Positions 45,680 to 55,705 of a stretch of DNA of 64,000 bases are shown here, in pieces. This stretch comes from Marthasterias glacialis (lineage: Eukaryota; Echinodermata; Asteroidea; Forcipulatida; Asteriidae): positions 17,012,686-17,076,685 of the forward strand of contig OU452222.1 in assembly GCA_911728455.2 (NCBI GenBank), in the 5' to 3' direction. Under the pieces are notes generated by a model. That model searched no databases, was not told where the DNA came from, and saw nothing but the letters and a program-made list of their open reading frames with translations. The stretch's first letter is position 1, and each line of letters opens with the position of its first letter. A program made the translations under genes and the position numbers.

Positions 45680-47169
45680 AGAGCGCTAGTAGCAAGTTGT
45701 TCGTTGAAGCCGCCTGGACGCATCCATGTTTGTGTGCAAACCTATGGAAAACTTGAAATCTTGTACTGCTGGGTTACGTCTATTTGCATACCACTGCTTT
45801 ATTACTTTTTCGTGCGTTATGGAATCACTTATATCATAAATAAGACGCGCAATTAGTTAATGTGCGTGAATAAAGCGTATCTAGTAGTGCATGCGCTCGT
45901 GTTGTACGTCTTGTGCGCGTTTGACGAATTTTTTATTTTATTTCTTGCATCGCTTATTTTTCTGCCGTGAAGGGAAGAACTTTGCACCATTAACTCAAAG
46001 ATTGACGTAAGTAGGCCCTTGTTATAAAAGAAATTAGCCTACTGTCTATAGATTCACGATATACATTTATTTATATTCTTTTCATAACTTTATACAGTCA
46101 AGTATATTTCTTTTTTTTTCAAGCCGGTCTCATCCCTCGATCGTCGCGTCACTTTCAAACCGCAGTGTGACGCGTGCTTGAGCTGCGTCATACATCCGTA
46201 GATGCGCGCTCGCAAGACATGCAGAATACTCGCGGGCAAATGCTCTTTGAAAATTAAAATCTTTCTTCAATGACGCACAATGAGTAAACATGTCTGCATG
46301 CGACTTCAAAAAGGTTGTGGATAATTATACAATGTAGAGTTAGCGCTGTAGTCAATATAATATAGCTCTATGGTTAAAGCGCACTTCAGAAAAAAAATGT
46401 AACTAAATACAATTATATTCATTGGTGTCATTATTGGGAACACAAATGCTCATAGAGAGTGCCATCAGAATTAGTTTAACTTATGTCTCATTACGAAACA
46501 ACTGCTTGACGCAAAAGTTTGTATTTTCTCGTTTCCTGAACAAAATCATGTGCTGTGAATGTGAATGATAGAGTAGTAACTCGAGATATGACAACACAAA
46601 ACTCTTCAACATGTAAACCTGCACTTCAAATATTTCATGTAATGAGGTAATCTCTTCTTTGTTTTTTGTACAGGATTTTCTGAACGTTTGTCTGTGTGAA
46701 TTTAGCAAGTCGTTAATGTTTGTGGAAAACTTGAAAGTGTAGAAGGGGTACAAGCAAAAGGGGATAGTTAAATTGATGGGGTGCGGATTATAATTTAAGT
46801 AATTATTATGTCATAACCCTGGAAACAGTAAGAAAGCATTGTTGTTTACCATCGACTATTATTTATATCCATCGAGTAAATGCATATATTATAGTCTTTG
46901 AAGGCTACATCGAAGGCATTGAAGGCTGCATTGTTCATACTAATTAGCGATAATGGTATCAGTAACTTTGTGATGAGAGAAAATTACCTTCTTGATTACA
47001 AATGAGCTCGGTGTTGATAAGAGCTAGCGTTTCATTATTATAATTGGCGTTAACACGTCACCGTGAAGGGATAGGACATTAAGAATGATCCTCGATAAAC
47101 GACTTTGAATAAAATGACCGACGCGTGTCAATAACTTTACAGGCTTATTATTTGTTAATTTGTTTGTAA

Positions 47170-47665
47170 GTTTTATCAAAACACAAGCTACTGAGCGTTT
47201 CCTTAAGTCTGGGCTGTACAATAACCGGATTGCTCGCAGTGGTGTGGTAGTTTTGTACAGCAATGTGGGCTGTGACCGAACCGAAAATAGGGTGACCAAC
47301 CTTGCATGCAATGACATAGAATACCGGTACGCAGTCTGTGAGGTCCCTGTCACCAATACCCCCAATATTCTGCCTACTCGCAGGTAATGACGGTCGCTAT
47401 CTTGTTTTTTGTTTTTTCAACGGTGGTGCTGTAAGGTCGCACTGTTATGCTTTCAATTGCAAGAACACAAAAAAGAATGGTATGATGATGGTCAATATTG
47501 CGTTCGGTTGTCTGAGAAACAGGTACAAGTTATTCGTGTGCCAGCTGAAAACCTAACCTGTCATGATGTAACTGCCGAAGGAGACAGAAATAAGGAGAGA
47601 TGCTACTTTTTATTTCTTTGTAACGAGCAACACACATTTCATTGGACAGAGAAAGCACAATGACG
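47170..47665 (+). pseudogene. Heavily decayed lectin relic (CTLD end and PAN)
   Basis: The 'ttgtacagcaatgtgggctg' loop segment is shared with the relics at 20690 and 31810. It is followed by a damaged WDD region, AVCEVPVTNTPN, then a stop at the first PAN cysteine. Flank sequence intervenes, and a CQLKT...VTAEGDRNKERC tail follows near 47540-47640. It marks an older QPD-type gene between L9 and L10. Confidence 0.7.
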
Positions 47666-47917
47666 AGTCCCTTGACTCTGATAAGTGAGTCTTTATTTAT
47701 TTATTTATGCATGAAATCTGCACCACACGCACCGCACGCTCTTCATTTGGGGGAAATCGTTCGCAAAGCGGGAAATAATTTCAAAAACCCAAAAGCTATT
47801 GACTGGTAAAGAGCGCCCTCAAGAGAACGACGGCGTCTGCAGATCGAGAAGAATCTCCGGCCAAAAAACCGCGATTAACTCTTCTAACCGACATTTTGGA
47901 CTGAGGTGTGTTATAAA

Positions 47918-48106
47918 ACACATATGGACTGGTATTTTTCGGGCAATAGTGCACGTCTATGCACCCCTCGGGCCTGTGAGTGACCAGGAGAGGGTCCTAT
48001 TGCCCTCGGCCTTCGGCCTGGGGAAATAGGACCCTCTCCTGGTCACTCACAGGCCCTCGGGTTGCATAGACGTGCACTATTTCCCTCATTGCCAGTCCAT
48101 TTGTGT
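47918..48106. mobile_element. Fold-back element with about 90-bp arms
   Basis: The sequence from 'acacatatggactgg' to 'ccagtccatttgtgt' is a long near-perfect inverted repeat. The arms contain 'agtgcacgtctatgca' and 'ggcctgtgagtgaccagg', with a tight GC-rich turn (cctcggccttcggcctgg) near 48005-48025. It is far more GC-rich than its surroundings and has no coding frame. The structure is that of a fold-back MITE; its transcript would form a strong hairpin. Confidence 0.8.
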
Positions 48107-49036
48107 ATACTATTATTGTTATTATTATTATTATTTTTTTTTTTACATTTTGTCCGCAAACGAACAATCATTTGCTCGAATTCCGGGTTTCTTGTTAAGT
48201 TGGGGGTATTTTGGGCTGCCCATACAACTACACCACAGGCAAGAAAATTATGAGAAAATTGTTTCAAAAAGTAGACCTAGTCTAGACCGGTTAGTTATAC
48301 CTGCTGGAGAATCTGGTCGTCAAAATATTATGGGCTGTCTGTAAATTCATAATTCCTCGAGCAAAAATAGCTTTTACTAATATCCAGACATCTGTGTGAA
48401 AAAAAGTATTTAAAAGGCCTAGACATTTTGCACTTCAATCGTAAAACAATTAGATTTTTGACTTGTTGTGCCTTCGTAATGAATTCAGCTACCGGTGTTG
48501 GTACCTATTGTGTATAACAGAGGTTACTCAAGGCATTTCGTACGCATATAACGACGCCGTTTTATCCCATACAGTCAGCCATTTGCTTCAAGGCTCTAGA
48601 GAAATTATAAAATAATAGTAAAAATGATAATAAACAATATATATAAAAAAAAACACACTCAAAAGGTAGACAATTCCATCACAATTAATTTAAATCTCGA
48701 TTTGATTAATATCAGGTGCTGCAAGGTCGCGCTGTTATGCTTCGATTGCTTTGATTGCAAGAACACACAAGAATGGCGTCATGGCGGTCAATATACTGCG
48801 TTCGATTTTCGTAGAAACAAGTACAAGTTATAAATTTCACTAATTAAAAAAAGGGGAAACCAACAAGTGTGAAACGACGGCAACGAAAGGCAACAATCAC
48901 TTTGACTCGAATAAAGCAGTACAGTTTAGCTGAAAGAACGGAGACAACGGCCATTTTTGGACCTGACGGACTGTTTTATTTCAAAGTCCACATTCCCTCT
49001 AAAGAAGATTTCAAATCCTATCATCTCAGTCTCAAA
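48107..49036. other. Spacer and 5' flank of L10
   Basis: A short TTA-rich tract (about 48110-48145), then sequence with no recognised feature, then a 5' flank of the L2-L8 type from about 48700 ('gctgcaaggtcgc', 'gtgtgaaacgacggcaacga'). The 'ccatttttggac' block is near 48950. Confidence 0.55.
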
Positions 49037-49753
49037 ATGTTGATTTATCAGGTTTTGAGTCTTGTTGTTGGTTTTGGTTGCGGGTGTTTTCTGGCTGAAA
49101 TCTGCCCTCCTGATTGGCACCGATACGGCGAGTCATGTTACTTCATTATAACGGACAAGATGAATTGGTACGAAGCAAATCGCACTTGTGCCGAGTCACG
49201 AGCAAACCTGGCCATCCCAAACTCAAAATCGGAACAGGATTACATATGGGAACTATTCCTGAAAGAGTTTGATCAGATGCCATCTACCGATCTCTGGATT
49301 GGTTGTAATGACATTGAGGAGGAGGGAAAGTGGCAGCACTGTCCGTTGAAGAGTGAAAGCGAGTCCTACGAGAACTGGCGTGGAAATCAACCAGATAATA
49401 ATACAGCGGGTTCACACTGTGCAGTTATGTGGCTAAGATATAACGGCGAATGGGATGATCAACTTTGCCAATTGTACCGTTACGCTGTCTGCAAGCTCCC
49501 TGTCACTAACACCTCGTTATTCTGCCAACAGACCGGCATTGGCGGCCGCCTGACTCCACAGTGCCTGCTCCACCACGTCATGGATGACTTTCTGGGCAAG
49601 GGCGTTGTGTTTTGCGGGAAGTCTAGCCCATCACACCCCCGCTGTCGCTCCTTCGTTCTACTGCAAGATGGAGGGAAGGTGATTCGCCAGCTGAACAACG
49701 CAACTCGTCATGATGTTACTCAAGATGACATGAAGGATGTTTGTGAGTTGTAG
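49037..49753 (+). CDS. L10: secreted C-type lectin with PAN-like tail, QPD loop
   Basis: The reading frame is open from 48869, but MLIYQVLSLVVGFGCGCFLA at 49037 is the signal peptide, giving 238 codons. The start sequence differs from the other members (LIYQ for xIIK) and matches the broken gene at 3320. The loop is QPD (118-120) in a version unlike L9 or L11 (GNQPDNNTAGSHCAVMWLRYNGEWDD), adding a possible glycosylation sequon N121-N-T. The CTLD ends with VCKLP rather than ICEF. The linker has an additional cysteine C163 (LFCQQ), as L11 does. The tail keeps four PAN cysteines, with F192 before CGKSS. Confidence 0.92.
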   Translation: MLIYQVLSLVVGFGCGCFLAEICPPDWHRYGESCYFIITDKMNWYEANRTCAESRANLAIPNSKSEQDYIWELFLKEFDQMPSTDLWIGCNDIEEEGKWQHCPLKSESESYENWRGNQPDNNTAGSHCAVMWLRYNGEWDDQLCQLYRYAVCKLPVTNTSLFCQQTGIGGRLTPQCLLHHVMDDFLGKGVVFCGKSSPSHPRCRSFVLLQDGGKVIRQLNNATRHDVTQDDMKDVCEL

Positions 49754-50139
49754 ACGATGCAAAGTGCAAGTCACATTTCATTGGACCGAGAAAACTTGAT
49801 GACGAGTCCCCATCAGACTCCGAAATAATTACCACATATTTCGAAATTTCATTGTTTTTTAAACAAATTGTAGTACTTAGTGTCAAGCGTTAGTGCAGTA
49901 ATGTATCGTGCACCCAAATAATTTAAACTTTGTTCCTAAGATGGTCATTTTTTTTTAACCAGTTAAGTTATCTTTCCATATGAGACGATAAGGATACAGT
50001 CACACACTGGCACAGGATCGATGCTTGAATATTTTAAGCAAGTATGATTCGATTATGTGCCACATTTATATTTTCTAAGAGGCACACTCTCAGCACGTTA
50101 ATTTATTGATTTTTATTTTTTTTAATGTAATGTAACAAC

Positions 50140-50345
50140 GTGTTTCCTTTTATTTGTTCGTATGTCTGTTTGTCGGGGCTGTTTGTTGTTTGCTTGTGTG
50201 TATGTTTATTGGTTGTTTGTTTGTTGGGGTGTTTGTTGGGGTTATTTGTTTGTTTGTCTGTTTTGTGTGTGTTTGTTTGGTTGTTTGCTACGTTGTTTGT
50301 TGGGTGTCTGTCTGTTTCTTAGGTGTTTGTTTTGTTCTGTCTATA
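50140..50345. repeat. T/G-rich low-complexity tract (tttg-type)
   Basis: Degenerate repetition of gtttgt, gtctgt and gtgttt. Open frames in all three forward frames (Cys/Leu/Val-rich) are artefacts of the composition. The remainder from 49754 to 51150 shows only lectin 3' flank (to about 49930) and unassigned AT-rich DNA. Confidence 0.75.
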
Positions 50346-51059
50346 CATGTCTGCCTTGTATTTGATCTGTAACTATATCTGTAGCTGATCTTCATGTTTT
50401 GTGTTTTATTGCTATGTATTAAAGTGCAATCTCGTGTTATATTATATGTATCTTAGTGTTAAATTGATGTTTTATTATTGACAGGGGTCTGGTACACATC
50501 TTTTGAAGACAGTCTTTATACTCTGTATAACCTAGACAGCCCCTGTCCAACTTTTAACGTCTGTAAATTTATGTCTGAAGATTTAAAACAAATAAACAAA
50601 GAAATAAAAATAAAAATACTTTTAATGTAGGTCGTATGGCGGAGGCTCTCACTGTCCTCAACTCGAAATTACAAGGGTTTATAAATGTTGAAGCGAGACA
50701 CTTTCTTACTGAAAGTCTTATCAAGGATACATGACTTCATTAATAGGTCATTTGAATAATTACATGCTACTAGAATATGTTTGGATGGATTAAGAAAACG
50801 TGGTTGTACTAAACAAATGAGTTGACCCATAGTTGGCCTTGACTTTACCCTGTTCCAGTACTTAATGTCATTGTTCAGGAATGTGTATAAGGTTGCAGAG
50901 ATCATAGCCGGTCTGGACTTGCCTCGTTGTAACGACTAAGAACAATGAAATACTTGTAAGATATATACCGAGTGTTGTTGTGTATTAAACAGGAATATTT
51001 TCATCCCAACTGTTAATGGCTTTCATAAAATTGTAACGTGTCATCCGGTGATGTTATTA

Positions 51060-51380
51060 TGATGTCATAACAAAGCGCATTTCAGAAAAAAGGGTAAATA
51101 ATCATATTCATTGGTTGTCGTTGATGTGAAGAAAACGTGGACTTACAGTTACTAAGACCCATAGAGAGTGCCATCAGAATTAGTTAAACTTAGTGTGAAA
51201 AGGAACAACTGTTTGTGCTGAAATTCACAACGACCTTTTGTCATCAGCTTGACTCTACCAACGGCACTGTATACCCTAGTACATCGGCTAAAAGAGCTGA
51301 AGACGGCTGCCGTGTTGGACATAACATTATCCTTTGACTCGTGTTTAAACACAAAGTTCTATTTTCCTCAGACCCCCATG
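51060..51380 (+). pseudogene. Orphan lectin 5' flank upstream of L11
   Basis: This contains the 'aaagcgcatttcag' flank marker and the L1-type block 'cgaccttttgtcatcag...ctctaccaacggcactgtataccctagtacatcggc...gctgaagacggctgcc'. It ends without a start codon or CTLD; the gene body is missing. Confidence 0.6.
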
Positions 51381-51829
51381 CACATCAACGACACGATCCT
51401 TAGTAACGAACAAGTGTCGTGTTAATTTCAGTGCGTTCTTATTTGCATTTGTTACAACTTTTATTTATAAATGTATAGCTTTTTTTAATGTAGTGTCTCG
51501 CTTTTAATGAGTGAAACTTATATTTCAAATGGTTACAAAATAACCGCGTCTTTGTGGTAAATTACGTTCTATTGTCCTATCGCCAGAGACAGTTGTTGCA
51601 ATTACTCATTGACAAGGAACAACTCAACGAGTCTGTACCAATCAAGAAAGATTGTTTGTCATCAGTTTGACTCTAACAACGGCAAGGTAATACACTACCT
51701 GAAGAAGCTGCAGACGGCGGACATTTTGGACTGGCGCTATCCTTTGACGAGGACTTTTGTTTTATTTACAAAGTTCGTATTCCCTCAAAGAAGTTATCAA
51801 ACCAATTATTATCTCTGCCGAATCGCAAG

Positions 51830-52582
51830 ATGGATATCATCAAAGTTTTAAGTTTTGTTCTTGGTTTTGGTTTTGGGTGTTTTCTGGCTGAAATCTGCCC
51901 TCCTGATTGGCACCGATACGGCGAGTCATGTTACTTCATTATAACGGACAGGATGAATTGGTACGAAGCAAATCGTACTTGTGCCAAGTCACGAGCAAAC
52001 CTGGCCATCCCAAACTCACAATCCGAACAGGATTACATATGGGAACTATTCCTGAAGGAGTTTGATCAGAAGCCATCTAGCGCACTCTGGATTGGTTGTA
52101 ATGACATCGAGGAGGAGGGGAAATGGAAGCACTGCCCTTTGAAGAGTGGAACCAACTCCTACGAGAACTGGTATAAATACCAACCAGATGGCAGTAAAGA
52201 TGATGCAAACTGTGCAGTAATCTCGGATACGTTCAATGGCAAATGGGACGATCAAAGCTGTCATAATTCTAAATACGCAGTTTGTGAGCTACCGGTGCCG
52301 AAACCCATCACTAATACTCCGGTATTCTGCCTGCAGACCGGCAACAATGGCCGCCTCACTTCTCAGTGCATGCCTCACCACGTAATGAAGGAGCTACCCG
52401 GTAAGGGCGTCGTGTCGTGCGGGAAGGCTTGCCGATCTCACCCTCACTGTCGCTCCTTCAATCTGCTGGAACAAGATGAAGGGGGTAGTATGTTTTGTCA
52501 GCTAAACAACGCAATCAGTCATGATGCGGCTACCGAAGGAGACGTGGCTGAAAAGCAGAAATGCAGCGTTTTTGAATTGTAG
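51830..52582 (+). CDS. L11: secreted C-type lectin with full PAN/Apple-like tail, QPD loop
   Basis: A single exon of 250 codons. Signal peptide 1-20; CTLD about 23-152 with C23/C34, C51, C90/C102, C128, C144 and C152. The QPD motif is at 118-120 and WDD at 139-141, suggesting a galactose-type site. A longer linker follows (ELPVPKPITNTPVFCLQTG). The tail has C180, C187, C201, C207, C223 and C245, with CRSFNLLEQDEGGSMFCQLNNA, a fuller PAN/Apple signature than L1 to L10. C167 in the linker makes an odd cysteine count, leaving open an intermolecular disulfide. L12 differs at about four residues (15, 53, 100, 115). Confidence 0.93.
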   Translation: MDIIKVLSFVLGFGFGCFLAEICPPDWHRYGESCYFIITDRMNWYEANRTCAKSRANLAIPNSQSEQDYIWELFLKEFDQKPSSALWIGCNDIEEEGKWKHCPLKSGTNSYENWYKYQPDGSKDDANCAVISDTFNGKWDDQSCHNSKYAVCELPVPKPITNTPVFCLQTGNNGRLTSQCMPHHVMKELPGKGVVSCGKACRSHPHCRSFNLLEQDEGGSMFCQLNNAISHDAATEGDVAEKQKCSVFEL

Positions 52583-52775
52583 AAGACAACAATTATATGC
52601 CAAGAGATATTCGCAATTTACTGGACAGGGACAAATATAATGACGGTCGATGATGGTCCTTAGTTTTTGAAGTTACATACCGTGTAAATAACTCGATCAA
52701 AAGGCAGGGTAAAGCTTTATGCAACTCTACGATCACTGGAGATTGCAAATCACTTGGAGACTGTCCAGTTCAGGT

Positions 52776-52982
52776 CAGTATTTAATAAAGCTTTGAGCCT
52801 ATGCATAAAAAACTTGCTTAACACAGACCAATCTTGATTAAAAGAAACATGTTACCTACCCAAAATCTAAAAAAAAGTTCACATGGGGTGTAAAGAGTGA
52901 TGCCCTTTTCATGTTTTGCTTTGCAGAGTAATGTGCTAAGCAGTATTGTCTGCTTTTTAACAGATTGATGAAATCGGGCCCC
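52776..52982. mobile_element. Small MITE-like insert in the L11 3' flank
   Basis: The left end 'tatttaataaagctttgagc' and the complement of 'gatgaaatcgggcccc' at the right resemble the termini of the 1.7-kb element at 43985. Both share the (g)ggccc-atttcat-a-gct theme. It is non-coding, and its duplicate lies at 54713-54923 downstream of L12. Confidence 0.45.
52784..52789 (+). terminator. Candidate poly(A) signal of L11
   Basis: AATAAA about 200 bases after the L11 stop, inside the left end of the MITE-like insert. The same position in the L12 copy reads CATAAA, a weaker variant. Confidence 0.4.
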
Positions 52983-53765
52983 GGATGTAGAGTACAATGG
53001 ATCAGTCTTGTTTGAGCCCATTTTTAATTGCTTTTCAAACGCGAAGCAGCGACAGCTACAAAAATTTAAAGTTATTCAATTAATTAGTTAAACTTAATTT
53101 AAAAAACAAAAGTAGTTAAACCGTCACTTAGCTATACCGCACGAAGCAAAACGATACTCGAATTGGAAAACGTCACAATTTCATCCTTGGTTATACATTA
53201 TGTAAAGAGGCTCGTGCGTGGGCAGTGTGTCTCAACTTCAGACCTCAATAACAGAGATTAAAAAAAGGCTTTGTAAGAACACTGTTCTCCCATTCGGTAA
53301 TAATTAATAAGACTAAGCGACTGCATTTGGTCTTACTTCCCGGTATTTTTTCTTTGAAAACAAAAATAATACTAACTATAGCAATGATTAGTAAAACATT
53401 GTAAACGACTGGATAATTTAAAGTCACAATCTTTGTGTTTTACATTGGCAATGTTTGGTCCATCGGTAACAAGATACTGTATCTTTAAACAATTGTATAC
53501 GCTTACCAAGTCAAGGTCTTGTGCACAAAAAAATGAAATCCTCACGACAAAGAACAGATTTTAGATTTAGTTCTCGATAAAAAGACTCGCTTGCTGTATC
53601 GATTGATGTAAACACCAACGGTGGTGGCACACTATAGCTGAATGAGATGTAAAGACGACGGACATTTTAGACTAGTGCTATCCTTTGATGAAGAATTTCG
53701 TTTTATTTACCAAGTTTTCATTCCGATGATAACATCAAACCACTCTCCTCTGCCATTATTACAAA

Positions 53766-54518
53766 ATGGACATTATTAAGGTTATAAGTTTTGTTCTTGG
53801 TTTTGGTTGCGGGTGTTTTCTGGCTGAAATCTGCCCTCCTGATTGGCACCGATACGGCGAGTCATGCTACTTCATTATAACGGACAGGATGAATTGGTAC
53901 GAAGCAAATCGCACTTGTGCCGAGTCACGAGCAAACCTGGCCATCCCAAACTCACAATCCGAACAGGATTACATATGGGAACTATTCCTGAAGGAGTTTG
54001 ATCAGAAGCCATCTAGCGCACTCTGGATTGGTTGTAATGACATCGAGGAGGAGGGGAAATGGCAGCACTGCCCTTTGAAGAGTGGAACCAACTCCTACGA
54101 GAATTGGCATAAATACCAACCAGATGGCAGTAAAGATGATGCAAACTGTGCAGTAATCTCGGATACGTTCAATGGCAAATGGGACGATCAAAGCTGTCAT
54201 AATTCTAAATACGCAGTTTGTGAGCTACCGGTGCCGAAACCCATCACTAATACTCCGGTATTCTGCCTGCAGACCGGCAACAATGGCCGCCTCACTTCTC
54301 AGTGCATGCCTCACCACGTAATGAAGGAGCTACCCGGTAAGGGCGTTGTGTCGTGCGGGAAGGCTTGCCGATCTCACCCTCACTGTCGCTCCTTCAATCT
54401 GCTGGAACAAGATGAAGGGGGTAGTATGTTTTGTCAGCTAAACAACGCAATCAGTCATGATGCGGCTACCGAAGGAGACGTGGCTGAAAAGCAGAAATGC
54501 AGCGTTTTTGAATTGTAG
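53766..54518 (+). CDS. L12: secreted C-type lectin with full PAN/Apple-like tail, QPD loop
   Basis: A single exon of 250 codons, near-identical to L11. Differences seen are C15 for F in the signal peptide, E53 for K, Q100 for K and H115 for Y beside the QPD motif. All CTLD and PAN cysteines are kept. The signal peptide CGC form matches the L1-L8 group. The upstream flank contains 'gacgacggacattttagac' about 100 bases before the ATG, a weak form of the conserved block. Confidence 0.93.
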   Translation: MDIIKVISFVLGFGCGCFLAEICPPDWHRYGESCYFIITDRMNWYEANRTCAESRANLAIPNSQSEQDYIWELFLKEFDQKPSSALWIGCNDIEEEGKWQHCPLKSGTNSYENWHKYQPDGSKDDANCAVISDTFNGKWDDQSCHNSKYAVCELPVPKPITNTPVFCLQTGNNGRLTSQCMPHHVMKELPGKGVVSCGKACRSHPHCRSFNLLEQDEGGSMFCQLNNAISHDAATEGDVAEKQKCSVFEL

Positions 54519-54712
54519 AAGACAACAATTATATGCCAAGAGATACTCGCAATTTACTGGACAGGGACAAATATAATGACGGTCGATGATGGTCCTTAGT
54601 TTTTGAAGTTACATACCGTGTAAATAACTCGATCAAAAGGCAGGGTAAAGCTTTATGCAACTCTACGATCACTGGAGATTGCAAATCACTTGGAGACTGT
54701 CCAGTTCAGGTC

Positions 54713-54923
54713 AGTATTTCATAAAGCTGTGAGCCTATGCATAAAAAACTTGCTTAACACAGACCAATCTTGATTAAAAGAAACATGTTACCTACCCAAA
54801 ATCTAAAAAAAAGTTCACATGGGGTGTAAAGAGTGATGCCCTTTTCATGTTTTGCTTTGCAGAGTAATGTGCTAAGCAGTATTGTCTGCTTTTTAACAGA
54901 TTGATGAGATCGGGCCCCGGAAG
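54713..54923. mobile_element. Small MITE-like insert in the L12 3' flank
   Basis: The tandem copy of the insert at 52776. Its left end reads 'tatttcataaagctgtgagc', closer to the 43985 element's end than the L11 copy is, so this is probably the less altered version. Confidence 0.45.
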
Positions 54924-55705
54924 TAGAGTACAATGGATCAGTCTTGTTTGAGCCCATTTTTAATTGCTTTTCAAACGCGAAGCAGCGACAGCTACAAAAA
55001 TTTAAAGTTATTCAATTAATTAGTTAAACTTAATTTAAAAAACAAAAGTAGTAAAACCGTCACTTAGCTATACCGCACGAAGCAAAACGATACTCGAATT
55101 GGAAAACGTCACAATTTCATCCTTGACTTATACATTATGTAAAGAGGCTCGTGCGTGGGCAGTGTGTCTCAACTTCAGACCTCAATAACAGAGATTCAAA
55201 AAAAGGCTTTGTAAGAACACTGTTCTCCCATTCGGTAATAATTAATAAGACTAAGCGACTGCATTTGGTCTTACTTCCCGGTATTTTTTCTTTGAAAACA
55301 AAAATAATACTAACTATAGCAATGATTAGTAAAACACTGTAAACGACTGGATAATTTACTAGTGTCACATTCTTTGTGTTTTACATTGGCAATGTTTGGT
55401 CCATCGGTAACAAGATACTGTATCTTTAAACAATTGTATACGCTTACCAAGTCAAGGTCTTGTGCATAAAAAAATGATATCCTCACGACAAAGAACAGAT
55501 TTTAGATTGAATTCTCGATAAAAAGACTCGCTTGCTGTAACGATTGATGTAAACACCAACGGTGGTAGCACACTAGCTAAATGAGATGTATAGACGACGG
55601 ACATTTTAGACTAGTGCTATCATTTGACGAAGATTTTCGTTTTATTTACTGAAGTTTTCATTCCGATGATATCATCAAACCACTTTCCTCTGCCATTATT
55701 ACAAA

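Larger units (their letters stand above)
43206..46373. mobile_element. Composite 3.2-kb insertion in the L9 3' flank
   Basis: The L9 3' flank follows that of L8 up to 'caactttgttcat' (about 43204) and resumes near 46374 with 'aaagcgcacttcagaaaaaa', which in other units follows almost directly. The intervening 3.2 kb is foreign to the array. It includes two inverted-repeat elements (43630-43931 and 43985-45679), a GC-rich hairpin (aagcgcgct/agcgcgctt, about 43576-43602) and a right part of unknown origin (45680-46373). I found no convincing coding region in it. Confidence 0.6.

Noticed and set aside
50140..50372. Overlapping Cys/Val/Leu-rich frames resembling a membrane peptide
   Set aside because: Three frames are open at once over a T/G-rich low-complexity tract.
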